A stretch of 64,000 bases of DNA from Hysterangium stoloniferum (Eukaryota; Basidiomycota; Agaricomycetes; Hysterangiales; Hysterangiaceae): NCBI GenBank assembly GCA_015178975.1, contig WHVD01000020.1, forward strand, positions 434,001 through 498,000, written 5' to 3'. How positions within the stretch are numbered: the first letter of the stretch is position 1; every line of letters begins with the position of its first letter. Under the pieces are notes generated by a model. The model ran no database searches. It saw only the letters and a program-made list of their open reading frames with translations, and was not told the DNA's origin. The position numbers and the translations under genes were made by a program. Below, in pieces: positions 54,991 through 64,000 of this stretch.

Positions 54991-55260
54991 GTAGTGCAGT
55001 GCTGCAGAGACATTGAGGGTGATTGGTTTCTTGATGATTGTGGCTGTGAGTGAGTGGAAATAAAAGGTTTAATTAGATCAGTGTGAGGTTAGGGTACGGG
55101 AAGAAACAGGCTAGACAAAAGAATGATATGCATTGAGTTTTCAGAATTGGCGGAAGAGTTAAATCAAGGGTGAGGATGCTGCTGACTCCAGGGTCTCGGA
55201 CTGACAGCTCCCGTATCCCCAGGGCATGCAAGCCTCAGTGTTACATAAGTTGTGGAAGTA
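54991..55260 (+). other. LYS9 3' flank, unit 5
   Basis: Shares GATGATTGTGGCTGTGAGTG and the CAGGGTCTCGGAC segment with the other LYS9 flanks. It ends around 55260 without block X. Confidence 0.6.
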
Positions 55261-55639
55261 ATGGCGTTACATACGCTCCCTTTGGTAAGCTGGAACACAG
55301 TGTAGGGCAACTGGATAGTTGCATTATGCTTATGGATACTATATATGATTATAGAGACTGATCATGTAGCCTCTCAGTGACAAAATTGCTTCCAGAGGTG
55401 TGTTGAGACTGCAAGTAAGCATTTCTGGGTACCCCATAGCAATAGGATTTGGTTCAGTATAGAAAATGTACAGTTCAAGTTTGAAAAAAATCAATGCTCA
55501 CCAATTCTCAAGAGTCAATGCTCCATGAATACTTAATGAATGTTCTCCTCTTCTCAATCAATGCTGTATCAATGCTGTATCAATTGTAAATCAATTCCAG
55601 TAGCATCAACTCAATTTCTACTCAGAGCTGTACAGTTAC

Positions 55640-55960
55640 TTCTTCTGAAACCATTGCTTTTTTGAAACCATTACGCCTGTTGAAACTATTCCTCCTTTTG
55701 AAACTGTGCCTCCTTTTGTACCCATTGTTCCATTTGTGATATTTCTTTCTGTCTTTTGTAATGCCTTTTGTAATGGTTTCTGTTCTTTAACCAGTGTCCA
55801 TTTTTACACTTTTGTAACCTTTGTTCCTTTTGTAACCTTTGTTCCTTTTCTAACTGTTGTTCCTTTTGTGACCTTTGTTTCTATTTGTGACCATTGATCC
55901 CTTTTGTGACCATTGTATTCTTTTGTAATCATTGTTTTCTTTTGTAACCTGTGAGAATGA
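55640..55960 (+). repeat. Block B tandem repeats, first run
   Basis: Units of about 18-21 bp such as CCTTTTGTAACCTTTGTT, diverged. They resume at 56330-56470 (TTTTCTTTTGTGACCATTG) and 57130-57370. Confidence 0.85.
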
Positions 55961-56470
55961 GTGCAAGATACTAGATACAAGAATATGAACTCAGTATTTG
56001 CACGCAGTATGCCAAATAGCTAAATTGGTTACCTAGATACAAGAATATGAACTAGGTAGTGAAATTAAGTAACAGACTAGATAAAGGTAATGATTACTAT
56101 CTCACCTCAGTATTTGCATGCAGTATGCCAAATAGCTGAGGTGATGCTAACTAGGATGACTTGTATTTAAGCTATCTAAGAACAAAAGGAAAAGTGGTAA
56201 CAATAAGGCAATTCATATAGAATGTACTAGAAATCTTTCATAGACAAAAGGAGTGAATGAACAAAGGAAATAAGGAGCCTATTGTTTGCTGTGTGATTGC
56301 AGACTATTGCATGCTTACTAATCCAACATAACTGTTGTTTTCTTTTGTAACTGTTGTTTTCTTTTGTGACCATTGTTTTCTTTTGTGATCATTGTTTTCT
56401 TTTGTGTCATTATTTTCTTTTGTGACCATTATTTTCTTTTGTGACCATTGTTTTCTTTTGTGACTATTGG

Positions 56471-57129
56471 AGGGTGTTTATAATTACTATAATCTCAAAT
56501 ATTTACTAATAAAAGTCTTATTTTTACAAAACTCCATCTTTAAATAGTGATATCTATTCTGAAACAATTATATCATCAAAAAACAACCATCAGAAATAGT
56601 TCTCCATATTACATCTTATACAACCCATAGTTATTTAACAAATTCTATTGTATATAATTTCCTTCCTTTTACAGATGTCTACTAATACTTTTATTAGTAC
56701 TTTGTCTTTTAAAAGCTGTAATGTAGTTATTTCCTAGTAAAATGTATGAGATGTCATTGGAAATTTTTCATCCTATGGCCTTCTTTATTAAGTGAAATTA
56801 CCTATATATTCTGGGTATGCTGAATCAAGTAGAAATCTGTTCAGATTGACAGATCCATTCCGAAGTAATACATATGTATTTAGAGGTGCCAATGATATAC
56901 ATATACATGGAATGGACTATCTAAAGGTATCTACTTTTTAAAAGTATTAGTGTTTCAAACTACTAATTTTTTTTATTGTCTACTCGTGTCCAGAAAGATT
57001 CTTTAGTTTGTAATGTATGAGAGAGTTTAAAACTTTTTGAAAGTTTTAAAAACCAAATTATGTTTGAATCACATCCCAGATGTTTAAATGACCTTTAGAG
57101 TATATTAGAATTTGGTATACTTAATAGTT
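56471..57129. other. AT-rich non-repetitive island within the satellite
   Basis: About 660 bp with no tandem structure, no coding potential and no match elsewhere in the window that I can see. It contains a TTTTAAAAGT-rich stretch near 56930-57060. It may be an old insertion. Confidence 0.4.
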
Positions 57130-57384
57130 TTCAGATATCCTCCATTGTTTTCTTTGTAACTGTTGTTTTCTTTGTAATCTTTGCTTTGTTTTGTAACTGT
57201 TGTTTTGTTTTGTAACCTTTGTTTTGTTTTGTAACCTTTGTTTCCTTCCTTTGTAACCAGTATCTTCTTTGGAACCAGTGTTTCCTTCCTTTCTAATGGG
57301 TGTTTCCTTTGTAACAATAGTTTCTTTTTATTTTCCTTTGTAACCATTGTTTCCTTTGTAACACTTTCCATTCCCTGAACACTT

Positions 57385-57545
57385 TCTGTTTTAACACAAC
57401 TTTCCTTTCTAATGCAACTTTCCATTTTAATGTGACTTTCCATTCTAATGTGACTTTCCATTCTAATGTGACTTTCCATTCTAATGTGACTTTCCATTCT
57501 AATGTGACTTTCCATTCTAATGCAACTTTCCTTTCTAACAGTTTC
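57385..57545 (+). repeat. Block G tandem repeats, short run
   Basis: 18-bp units of ACTTTCCATTCTAATGTG type, about eight copies, followed by the F segment at 57550. The same pair in the same order ends the window (62930-64000), where G is expanded about sixfold. Confidence 0.88.
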
Positions 57546-57859
57546 CCTTACAATGGGCCTCAGAAATACTTAAGAGTTGTTGATATGGGGGGGGTTTGGG
57601 AGGCTTCACCCCCCAACAAGCCAGAGCCCGCAGCAAAGTTGTGGGGCAGGTCACAAAGTGACCATCCCACAGTGTAGCAAGGGTTCCCAGGCTTGTCATC
57701 ATATAAAGTAAAGTTGCTTGGTAGGTGGTGGGTACTTTTAGGCACCACTAGGCGCCCTTTCACGAGGGCACGGAGTGCCTGAGTTTTTCCCAATCGGGTC
57801 CAGAAATCCCAATGAGGGCGCATTAGCACCTGAATTCTTCAATTAGTCAGCGTGGGTGG

Positions 57860-58205
57860 ATTTCTGCACTCATGGGAGTATTTAATGATGCCATGGGAGC
57901 TTTTTTCACAGTGCAGGAGCATTTGTGGCACCATGGGAGTATTTTGTGACAGGTGTGGAAGTATTTTTCTAACGCACAGAGGTATTTTGTGATGCACAGA
58001 AGTATTTGTCCATGTGCAGGAGTATTTCATCACAAGCACGGAGGTATTTTTACATGTGCAGAAGTATTATGTCACATACACAGAGGTATTTTCCGATGCC
58101 GCGGCAGTATTTTGTTACATGCACAGAAATATTGTTACAGGCCTGGGAGCATTTTTTGAAACATGCAGGAGTATTTGTCACATACGTGGAACCATTTCAC
58201 ATGCC
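57860..58205 (+). repeat. Block C repeats
   Basis: Units of about 30 bp with AGTATTT and GCACAGA/GGTGCAGG-like parts (for example CACAGAGGTATTTT). A shorter run recurs at about 61470-61570, beginning with the shared TTTCTGCACTCATGG. Confidence 0.8.
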
Positions 58206-58770
58206 CTAATGGAAACATTTCCCACACACCTCCAGTAGAATTTCCCATACCCTTCATGTCAACATTTCCTGCCCCATTCATGGAAGCATTTCCTCTGCAA
58301 TTCATGGAAGCATTTCCTGTGCAGATCATGGAAGCATTTCCTGTGCAGATCATGGAAGCATTTCCTGTGCAGTTCACGGAAGCATTTCCTGTGCAGTTCA
58401 CGGAAGCATTTCCTGTGCAGTTCACGGAAGCATTTCCTGTGCAGTTCACGGAAGTATTTCCCGTGCAGTTCACGGAAGCATTTCCCATGCAGTTTACAGA
58501 TGCATTTCCCATGCAGTTCACGGATGCATTTCCTGTGCAGTTCATGGATGCATTTCCCACGCAGTTCACAGATGCATTTCCCGCGCAGTTCACGGATGCA
58601 TTTCCCGTGCAGTTCACATAGCCATTTCCCACACCCTTCACCAGACCATTTCCTGCACCCCTCAAGGACACATTTCCCACGACCTTTCCCAGAGAATTGC
58701 CTGCCCCCTTTTGGGAGTATTTCCCTCACCCTCACAGAAGCATTTGATGCGACATTCACAGAGGAATTTT
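58205..58770 (+). repeat. Block D 24-bp minisatellite
   Basis: Units GCATTTCCTGTGCAGTTCAC plus GGAA, about 24 bp, with some 20 copies of varying similarity. A diverged run lies at 61570-61830. The 24-bp period keeps frames open on both strands. Confidence 0.9.
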
Positions 58771-58854
58771 TGACACCATTTCCCCGGAGAAAGATTGCAA
58801 ATCCCTGGAGGTCTACAATGATTTCCGGGAAAATCTTACTAAAATCAGGGAACA

Positions 58855-59060
58855 ATTAAAATAAATACAATAAATGAAAATAAAATAAAATTGGATATAT
58901 CAAAATAAAATACAAAAAATCAAAATAACATCTAATAAATTAAAATAGAATACAATATATCAAAATAAAATACAACGCAAAAATAACATCCAATAAATTA
59001 AAATAGAATACAATATATCAGAATACAATAAAATAAATCAAAATAACATACAATATATCA
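58855..59060 (+). repeat. Block E AT-rich repeats
   Basis: AATAAAATACAATAAATCAA-type units. Further runs at 59220-59385, 60808-60845 and 61895-62160. Both long runs are preceded by the same transition sequence (TGGGAAAATCT, AAATCAGGGAA). Confidence 0.88.
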
Positions 59061-59399
59061 ATGCTCAATCCATGCATGCTTTATTAATATTTCTTCAATG
59101 CTCATCAATTCTCAATCAGTGCTGCATAAATGCTTAATCAACATTCTACTCTTCTCAATCAATGCTGTATCAATTTTAAATCAATTCATCAATTCCAGTA
59201 GAATCAACTCAATTTCTGATTAGAAAATAAAATAAAATAAGATAAATTGAAATAAAACACAGTAAATGAAAATAAAATGAAGTAAAATATATTAAATCAA
59301 AATAAAATACAATAGATCAAAATATAATAAAGTAAACTAAAGTAAATTACAATAAATTAAATTAAAATACAATATATCAATTTCAGTAAGATCAACTCG

Positions 59400-59641
59400 A
59401 TGTTTGATTGCAACTGTTTCTCCTTTTGAAACTGTTGCTTCTTTACAACCATTGCTCCTTTTAAAACTGTTGCTTCTTTGAAACCAGTGCTCCTTTTGCA
59501 ACCTTTGCTCCTTTGTAACCTTTCCCTTTTGTAACTGGTGATCTCTTTTGTCACTGTTGTTTCCCTTTGTCAAAGGCATCCATTCTTTAAATGGTTTCTG
59601 TTCTCAAAGAATGAGCCTGTTGGTTCCTTTTGTGACAGTTG
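59400..59641 (+). repeat. Block B repeats interrupted by an LTR
   Basis: CCTTTTGAAACTGTTGC-type units. The run is split by the solo LTR at 59642-60385 and continues after it. Confidence 0.82.
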
Positions 59642-60385
59642 TGTTAAGAACTGAAAACTGACTAGTGTCAGTAGGCCAACAGGGACCGATCGGAAGGACT
59701 TGGCTTCAGCTTATGTGCTGCGCCCTTGCAGTTATCCGTCAGGTGTCCTTAAATTTCGGGCAGGCGAAGACTAGTCCTAACGAATACCTCTCGGCAAAGC
59801 TACCAATTGGAAACAAAGGATAAGTCGAGCGTCGGGCCAAGGGGTCGGGGACCGAGAGTGGGTGAGCGCACACAAAGGCAGGTAGTGGAGTACTTAGTAT
59901 GAGACTTCTGGAGGCGTAAGAGGGTATTCTGAGTTGATATTCTGATTGCCTAGTAACTACAACTACAACTGATTCATATACAAGTATTCAGCGTCTAGAA
60001 GATACTAACTAGGAGAAGAGTGGAAAATGGTATTGACAAATAAGCTTGACTAGGAATGGGAAGGTTACAATTAGTTTGGGGGCCGTGCATTAACCGAGAG
60101 CGGGATTACGAGAAAAGGAAAAAGTCTGAGAGTTACAAGTATATATAGACATGTGTGAAACATAGAGTAGAACAGATCATCATAATAAAAAAGGGATGTA
60201 TCAGAGTTTAACCAGATAGTACGAGTATATTTTGACAGGGGCATAAATGGAGTTTGATCACTGTAAAAGCATACGTCAGCATTGGGGAACCGAAGGCTTC
60301 TGATGTGAGGACTTGAGCAATGACTTGAATCGTGAATAGGTGGTGATAACCTCGGGGACCGTCGGGTTGCGACACAGTTGTAACC
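59642..60385 (-). mobile_element. Solo Gypsy-type LTR, antisense, inserted in the satellite
   Basis: The reverse complement of the 35177-35899 type: plus strand starts TGTTAAGAACTGAAAACTG and ends ...GGGTTGCGACACAGTTGTAACC. AGTTG at 59637-59641 and 60386-60390 is a 5-bp target duplication. It shows that the satellite is older than this insertion. Confidence 0.87.
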
Positions 60386-61460
60386 AGTTGTTTCCTTTTG
60401 TAAATCAATTCCAGTAGAATCAACTCAATTTCTACTCAGAACTGTACAGTTACTTGTTCTGAAACTATTGCTCCTTTTGAAACCATGAAACTGTTGCTCC
60501 TTTTGTAGCCATTGCTCCTTTTGAAACCATTGTTCCATTTGTGATATTTCTTTCTGTCTTTTGTAATGGTTGCTGTTGTTTAAACAGTTTCCATTCTTAC
60601 ACTTTTGTAACCATTGTTCCTTCTGTTGTTCCTTTTGTGACCTTTGTTTCTATTTGTAATCATTAATCCCTTTGGTAACCATTGTTTTCTTTTGTCGCCA
60701 TTGTTTTCTTTTGTCACCATTGTTTTCCTTTGTAACTGATGTTTCCTTTGGCAACAGGTGTTTCCTTTGGTAATGGGTGTTTCCTTTTGTAACCTTTGTT
60801 TCTTTTACATTAAATTAAAATAAAATACATTAAGTTAAATCAATAATTTAGGTGACCACAATAATTGCAGTTGACATTCAATTCAACCATTGGGACTGTT
60901 ATTTCTTTTGTAACCTTTGCTTCCTTTTGTAAGTGTTGTTTTCTTTTGTAACCGTTGACTCCTTTCTAACTGTGGATTCCTTTTTAACCGTTGACTCCTT
61001 TCTAACTGTGGATTCCTTTCTAACTGTTGACTTGTAACTGTTGATTCCTTTGTAACTGTTGATTCCTTTGTAACCGTTGATTCCTTTGTAACCGTTGATT
61101 CCTTTGTAACCGTTGATTCCTTTGTAACCGTTGATTCCTTTGTACCCGTTGATTCCTTTGTGACCGTTGATTCCTTTGTGACCGTTGATTCCTTTGTGAC
61201 CGTTGATTCCTTTGTGACCTTTGATTCCTTTGTGACTGTGGATTCCTTTGTAACTGTTGATTCCTTTTGTAACCTTTGACTCCTTTTGTAACCTTTGACT
61301 CCTTTTGTAACCGTTGATTCCTTTTTTAACCATTGGTTCCTTTTGTAACCTTTGACTCTTTTTGTAACCATTGATTCCTTTTGTAACCGTTGATTCCTTT
61401 TGTAACCTTTGATTCCTTTTGTAACCATTGATTCCTTTTGTAACAGTTGATTCCTTTTGT
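60386..61460 (+). repeat. Block B repeats, long run
   Basis: After the A remnant (60395-60460), units CCTTTTGTAACC(G/A)TTGATT of 15-18 bp. The 61020-61300 part is a very regular run of TTCCTTTGTAACCGTTGA (or GTGACC) variants. Minus-strand frames of up to about 230 codons (NGYKGI-type repeats) are a by-product. Confidence 0.9.
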
Positions 61461-62279
61461 AACTGGGAGTTTTTCTGCACTCATGGAAGTATTTTTGGCA
61501 CTGTGGGAGTATTTTGTAATGCCGCAGGAGTATTGTTACACGCTCGGGAGTATTTCTCACATTCATGGAACCAGTTCACATACCCTAATGGAGATATTTT
61601 CCACAACTCTCTCCCATGCTGTTCACATAAGCATTTCCCACACCGTTCACATAACCATTTCCCATGCTGTTCATGGGACCATTTCCCATGCTGCACACGG
61701 GCACATTTCCCACCACCTTTCTGGATGAATTTCCCATGCCCTGTGGAAGCATTTCCCACACCCCTCATGGAAGCATTTCACACGAGGTGTCCAGGGGAAT
61801 TTCCCGTGCCCCTCACAGAAGCATTTTGATACCATTTCCCTGGAGCAATATTGCATACAATTTCTGGGAAAATCTCAGTGAAATCAGGGAATAATTAAGA
61901 TAAAATACAATAAATGAAAATAAAATGTTTAAAAATAAAATAAAACACATTAAATCGAAATAAAATACAGTAAATGAAAATAAAATGCTTGGAAATAAAA
62001 TAAAATCGGAAAAATCAAAATAAAATACAATAAATCAAAATAAAATACAATAAATCAAAATAAAATACAATAAATCAAAATAAAATACAATACATCAAAA
62101 TAAAATATTTAAAAATAGAATTAAAATAAATTAAAATATATCAAAATACAATACAATATATCAATGTTCAATCCATACTCTATTAAGGTTTCTTCAATCA
62201 ATTCTCAATCAATGCTGTATCAATGCTGTATCAATTGTAAATCAATTCCAGTAGAATCAACTCAATTTCAACTCAGAAC

Positions 62280-62930
62280 TGTACTGTTACTTCTTCTGAA
62301 ACCATTGCTTTTTTGAAACCATTACTCCTTTTGAAACCATTGTTCCTGTTCCTTTTGAAACCATTGCTCCTTTTGAAATTGTTGCTCCTTTTGTATACAT
62401 TGTTCCTTTTGAAATCATTGTTCCATTTGTGATATTTCTTTCTGTCCTTTGTACTGCCTTTTCCAATGGTTTCTGTTCTTTAACCAGTTTCCATTCTTAC
62501 ACTTTTGTAACCATTGTTCCTATTGTAGCTGTGATTCCTTTTGTGACCTTTGTTTCTATTTGTGACTGTTGATTTTTTTTTAACCATTGTTTTCTTTTGT
62601 GAACATTAATTTCTTTTGTAACCTTTGATTTATTTTATGACTGTTGATTTCTTTTGTGACCATTGACTTCTTTTGTGACTGTTGATTTCTTTTGTGGCTG
62701 TTGATTTCTTCTGTTGTAATGGGTGTTTCTGTTGTAACCATTGATTTATTTTGTGACTGTTGATTTCTTTTGTAATGGGGGCTTCCTTTGTAAGGGGGTT
62801 TCCTTTGTAATGGGTGTTGCTTTTGTAACTGTTGTTTCCTTTTGTAATGGGTATTTCTTTTGTAACCATTGTTTCCTTCCTTTGGAATGGGTGTTTCCTT
62901 TGTAATGAATGTTTCCTCTGAACACTTTCT
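62280..62930 (+). repeat. Block B repeats, third run
   Basis: Begins after the A block with CTTCTGAAACCATTGCTTTT, closely parallel to 55640 onward, and ends just before the expanded block G. Confidence 0.85.
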
Positions 62931-63960
62931 GTTCTAACATGACTTTCCATTCTAATGTGACTTTCCGTTCTAACATGACTTTCCGTTCTAATGTGACTTT
63001 CCGTTCTAATGTGACTTTCCGTTCTAATGAGACTTTCCTTTCTAATGAGACTTTCCCTTCTAACAAGACTTTCCTTTCTAATGTGACTTTCCGTTGTAAT
63101 GTGACTTTCCCTTCTAACATGACTTTCCCTTCTAATGTGACTTTCCCTTCTAACAAAACTTTCCTTTCTAATGTGACTTTCCATTGTGATGTGACTTTCC
63201 ATTGTGATGTGACTTTCCATTGTGATGTGACTTTCCCTTCTAACGTGACTTTCCCTTCTAATGTGACTTTCTCTTCTAATGTGACTTTCCTTTCTAATGT
63301 GACTTTCCCTTCTAACAAGACTTTCCTTTCTAATGTGACTTTCCATTGTAATGAGACTTTCCCTTCTAACATGACTTTCCCTTCTAATGTGACTTTCCCT
63401 TCTAACAAAACTTTCCTTTCTAATGTGACTTTCCATTGTGATGTGACTTTCCATTGTGATGTGACTTTCCATTGTGATGTGACTTTCCCTTCTAACGTGA
63501 CTTTCCCTTCTAATGTGACTTTCTCTTCTAATGTGACTTTCCTTTCTAATGTGACTTTCCCTTCTAACAAGACTTTCCTTTCTAATGTGACTTTCCATTG
63601 TAATGAGACTTTCCGTTGTAATGAGACTTTCCATTGTAATGAGACTTTCCGTTGTAATGAGACTTTCCATTGTAATGAGACTTTCCGTTGTAATGAGACT
63701 TTCCATTGTAATGAGACTTTCCATTGTAATGAGACTTTCCATTGTAATGAGACTTTCCATTGTAATGAGACTTTCCATTGTAATGAGACTTTCCATTGTA
63801 ATGAGACTTTCCATTGTAATGAGACTTTCCATTGTAATGAGACTTTCCATTGTAATGAGACTTTCCATTGTAATGAGACTTTCCATTGTAATGAGACTTT
63901 CCATTGTAATGAGACTTTCCATTGTAATGTGCAACTTTCCTTTCTAACAGTTTCCCTTTT
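62930..63960 (+). repeat. Block G 18-bp minisatellite, expanded
   Basis: About 57 units of ACTTTCCNTTNTAATGNG. A higher-order pattern is visible: a stretch of about 240 bp (63120-63360) is repeated almost exactly at about 63360-63600, including three consecutive TTCCATTGTGATGTGACT units. From 63600 on, units are nearly uniform TTCCATTGTAATGAGACT. Open frames of up to about 430 codons on both strands result from the period of six codons. Confidence 0.93.
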
Positions 63961-64000
63961 AAAACAATGGGCCTTAGAAATACTTAAGAGTTGTTGATGT

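Larger units (their letters stand above)
55440..64000. repeat. Higher-order satellite array
   Basis: About 8.5 kb in which short tandem blocks recur in a similar order. A: AATCAATGCTGTATCAAT with TCAATTCCAGTAGAATCAAC (55553, 59156, part at 60395, 62205). B: CCTTTTGTAACCATTG-type repeats. G: ACTTTCCATTCTAATGTG repeats. F: a unique-looking ATGGGCCT.AGAAATACTTAA (57550, 63965). C: GGAAGTATTTTTG-type repeats. D: GCATTTCCCGTGCAGTTCAC repeats. E: AATAAAATACAATAAATC repeats. The run A-B-G-F-C-D-E is seen at 55.5-59.06 kb, and B-C-D-E-A-B-G-F at 60.4-64.0 kb. No genes. Confidence 0.85.

Noticed and set aside
58205-58770. CRISPR-like array (regular 24-bp spacing)
   Set aside because: There are no unique spacers between the repeats, and the organism is eukaryotic. 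It is an ordinary minisatellite.
58135-58859. Long overlapping frames (repeats such as GNASVNC or FPVQFTEA)
   Set aside because: A 24-bp minisatellite by-product, open on both strands, with no start context or domain.
62630-63997. Very long open frames on both strands (over 360 codons)
   Set aside because: The sequence is an 18-bp tandem repeat. A period divisible by three with a stop-free unit leaves frames open on both strands. The translations are simple repeats with no domain.

Overview
The window reads as repeat-dominated nuclear DNA of a basidiomycete fungus, most likely an agaricomycete. The evidence is a spermidine synthase-saccharopine reductase (SPE3-LYS9) fusion, which is known from basidiomycetes; host genes split by many introns of about 35-110 bp; a DUF6533-type membrane protein family typical of these fungi; and chromodomain Ty3/Gypsy and Copia retroelements. 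I see no clearly intact host gene. Every recognisable host gene is a fragment or carries visible damage.

The backbone is a degenerate head-to-tail segmental array. Each unit is SPE3-LYS9 (+), an unidentified antisense gene-like block X (-), then a DUF6533 gene (+); the next unit starts abruptly at the SPE3/LYS9 boundary. Parts of five or six units are visible: DUF6533 tail 1-144; LYS9 340-1409 continuing at 29604-29961; LYS9 tail, X and DUF6533 at 35950-38984; SPE3-LYS9, X and DUF6533 at 40780-48202; LYS9 and truncated DUF6533 at 48361-52260; LYS9 at 53600-54990.

The array is a landing pad for nested insertions. A TIR element (ends CATCAGTAAA) sits in the first LYS9 copy (1410-29603). It contains a solo Copia LTR (1968-2272) and a Gypsy chromovirus fossil (2780-29454, TSD GTGAG). 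The chromovirus holds a younger antisense chromovirus (6631-12906, TSD GAAAT), one LTR of which carries a CACTG-ended foldback element (12312-12687). It also holds a solo LTR of 1.4 kb with a striking hairpin array (15455-16893), other solo LTRs, pieces of two host genes (an ABC-C transporter and an FG nucleoporin), a Copia remnant and a proline-rich accessory reading frame. A second copy of the TIR element (41220-43286) lies in another SPE3-LYS9 copy. It lacks the chromovirus, so it gives an empty site inside the same window, and it carries extra exon-intron-like sequence that looks captured. A Copia fossil (31006-35949) is itself hit by a Tc1/mariner transposon, a SINE-like unit with a tRNA-like module, and a solo Gypsy LTR.

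From about 52.27 kb the DNA becomes satellite: a roughly 70-bp repeat, a 9-bp G-rich minisatellite with TTAGGG-like units, and from 55.4 kb to the end a higher-order repeat in which six or seven kinds of short tandem block recur in nearly the same order. The long uninterrupted frames there on both strands follow from repeat units divisible by three and are not genes.
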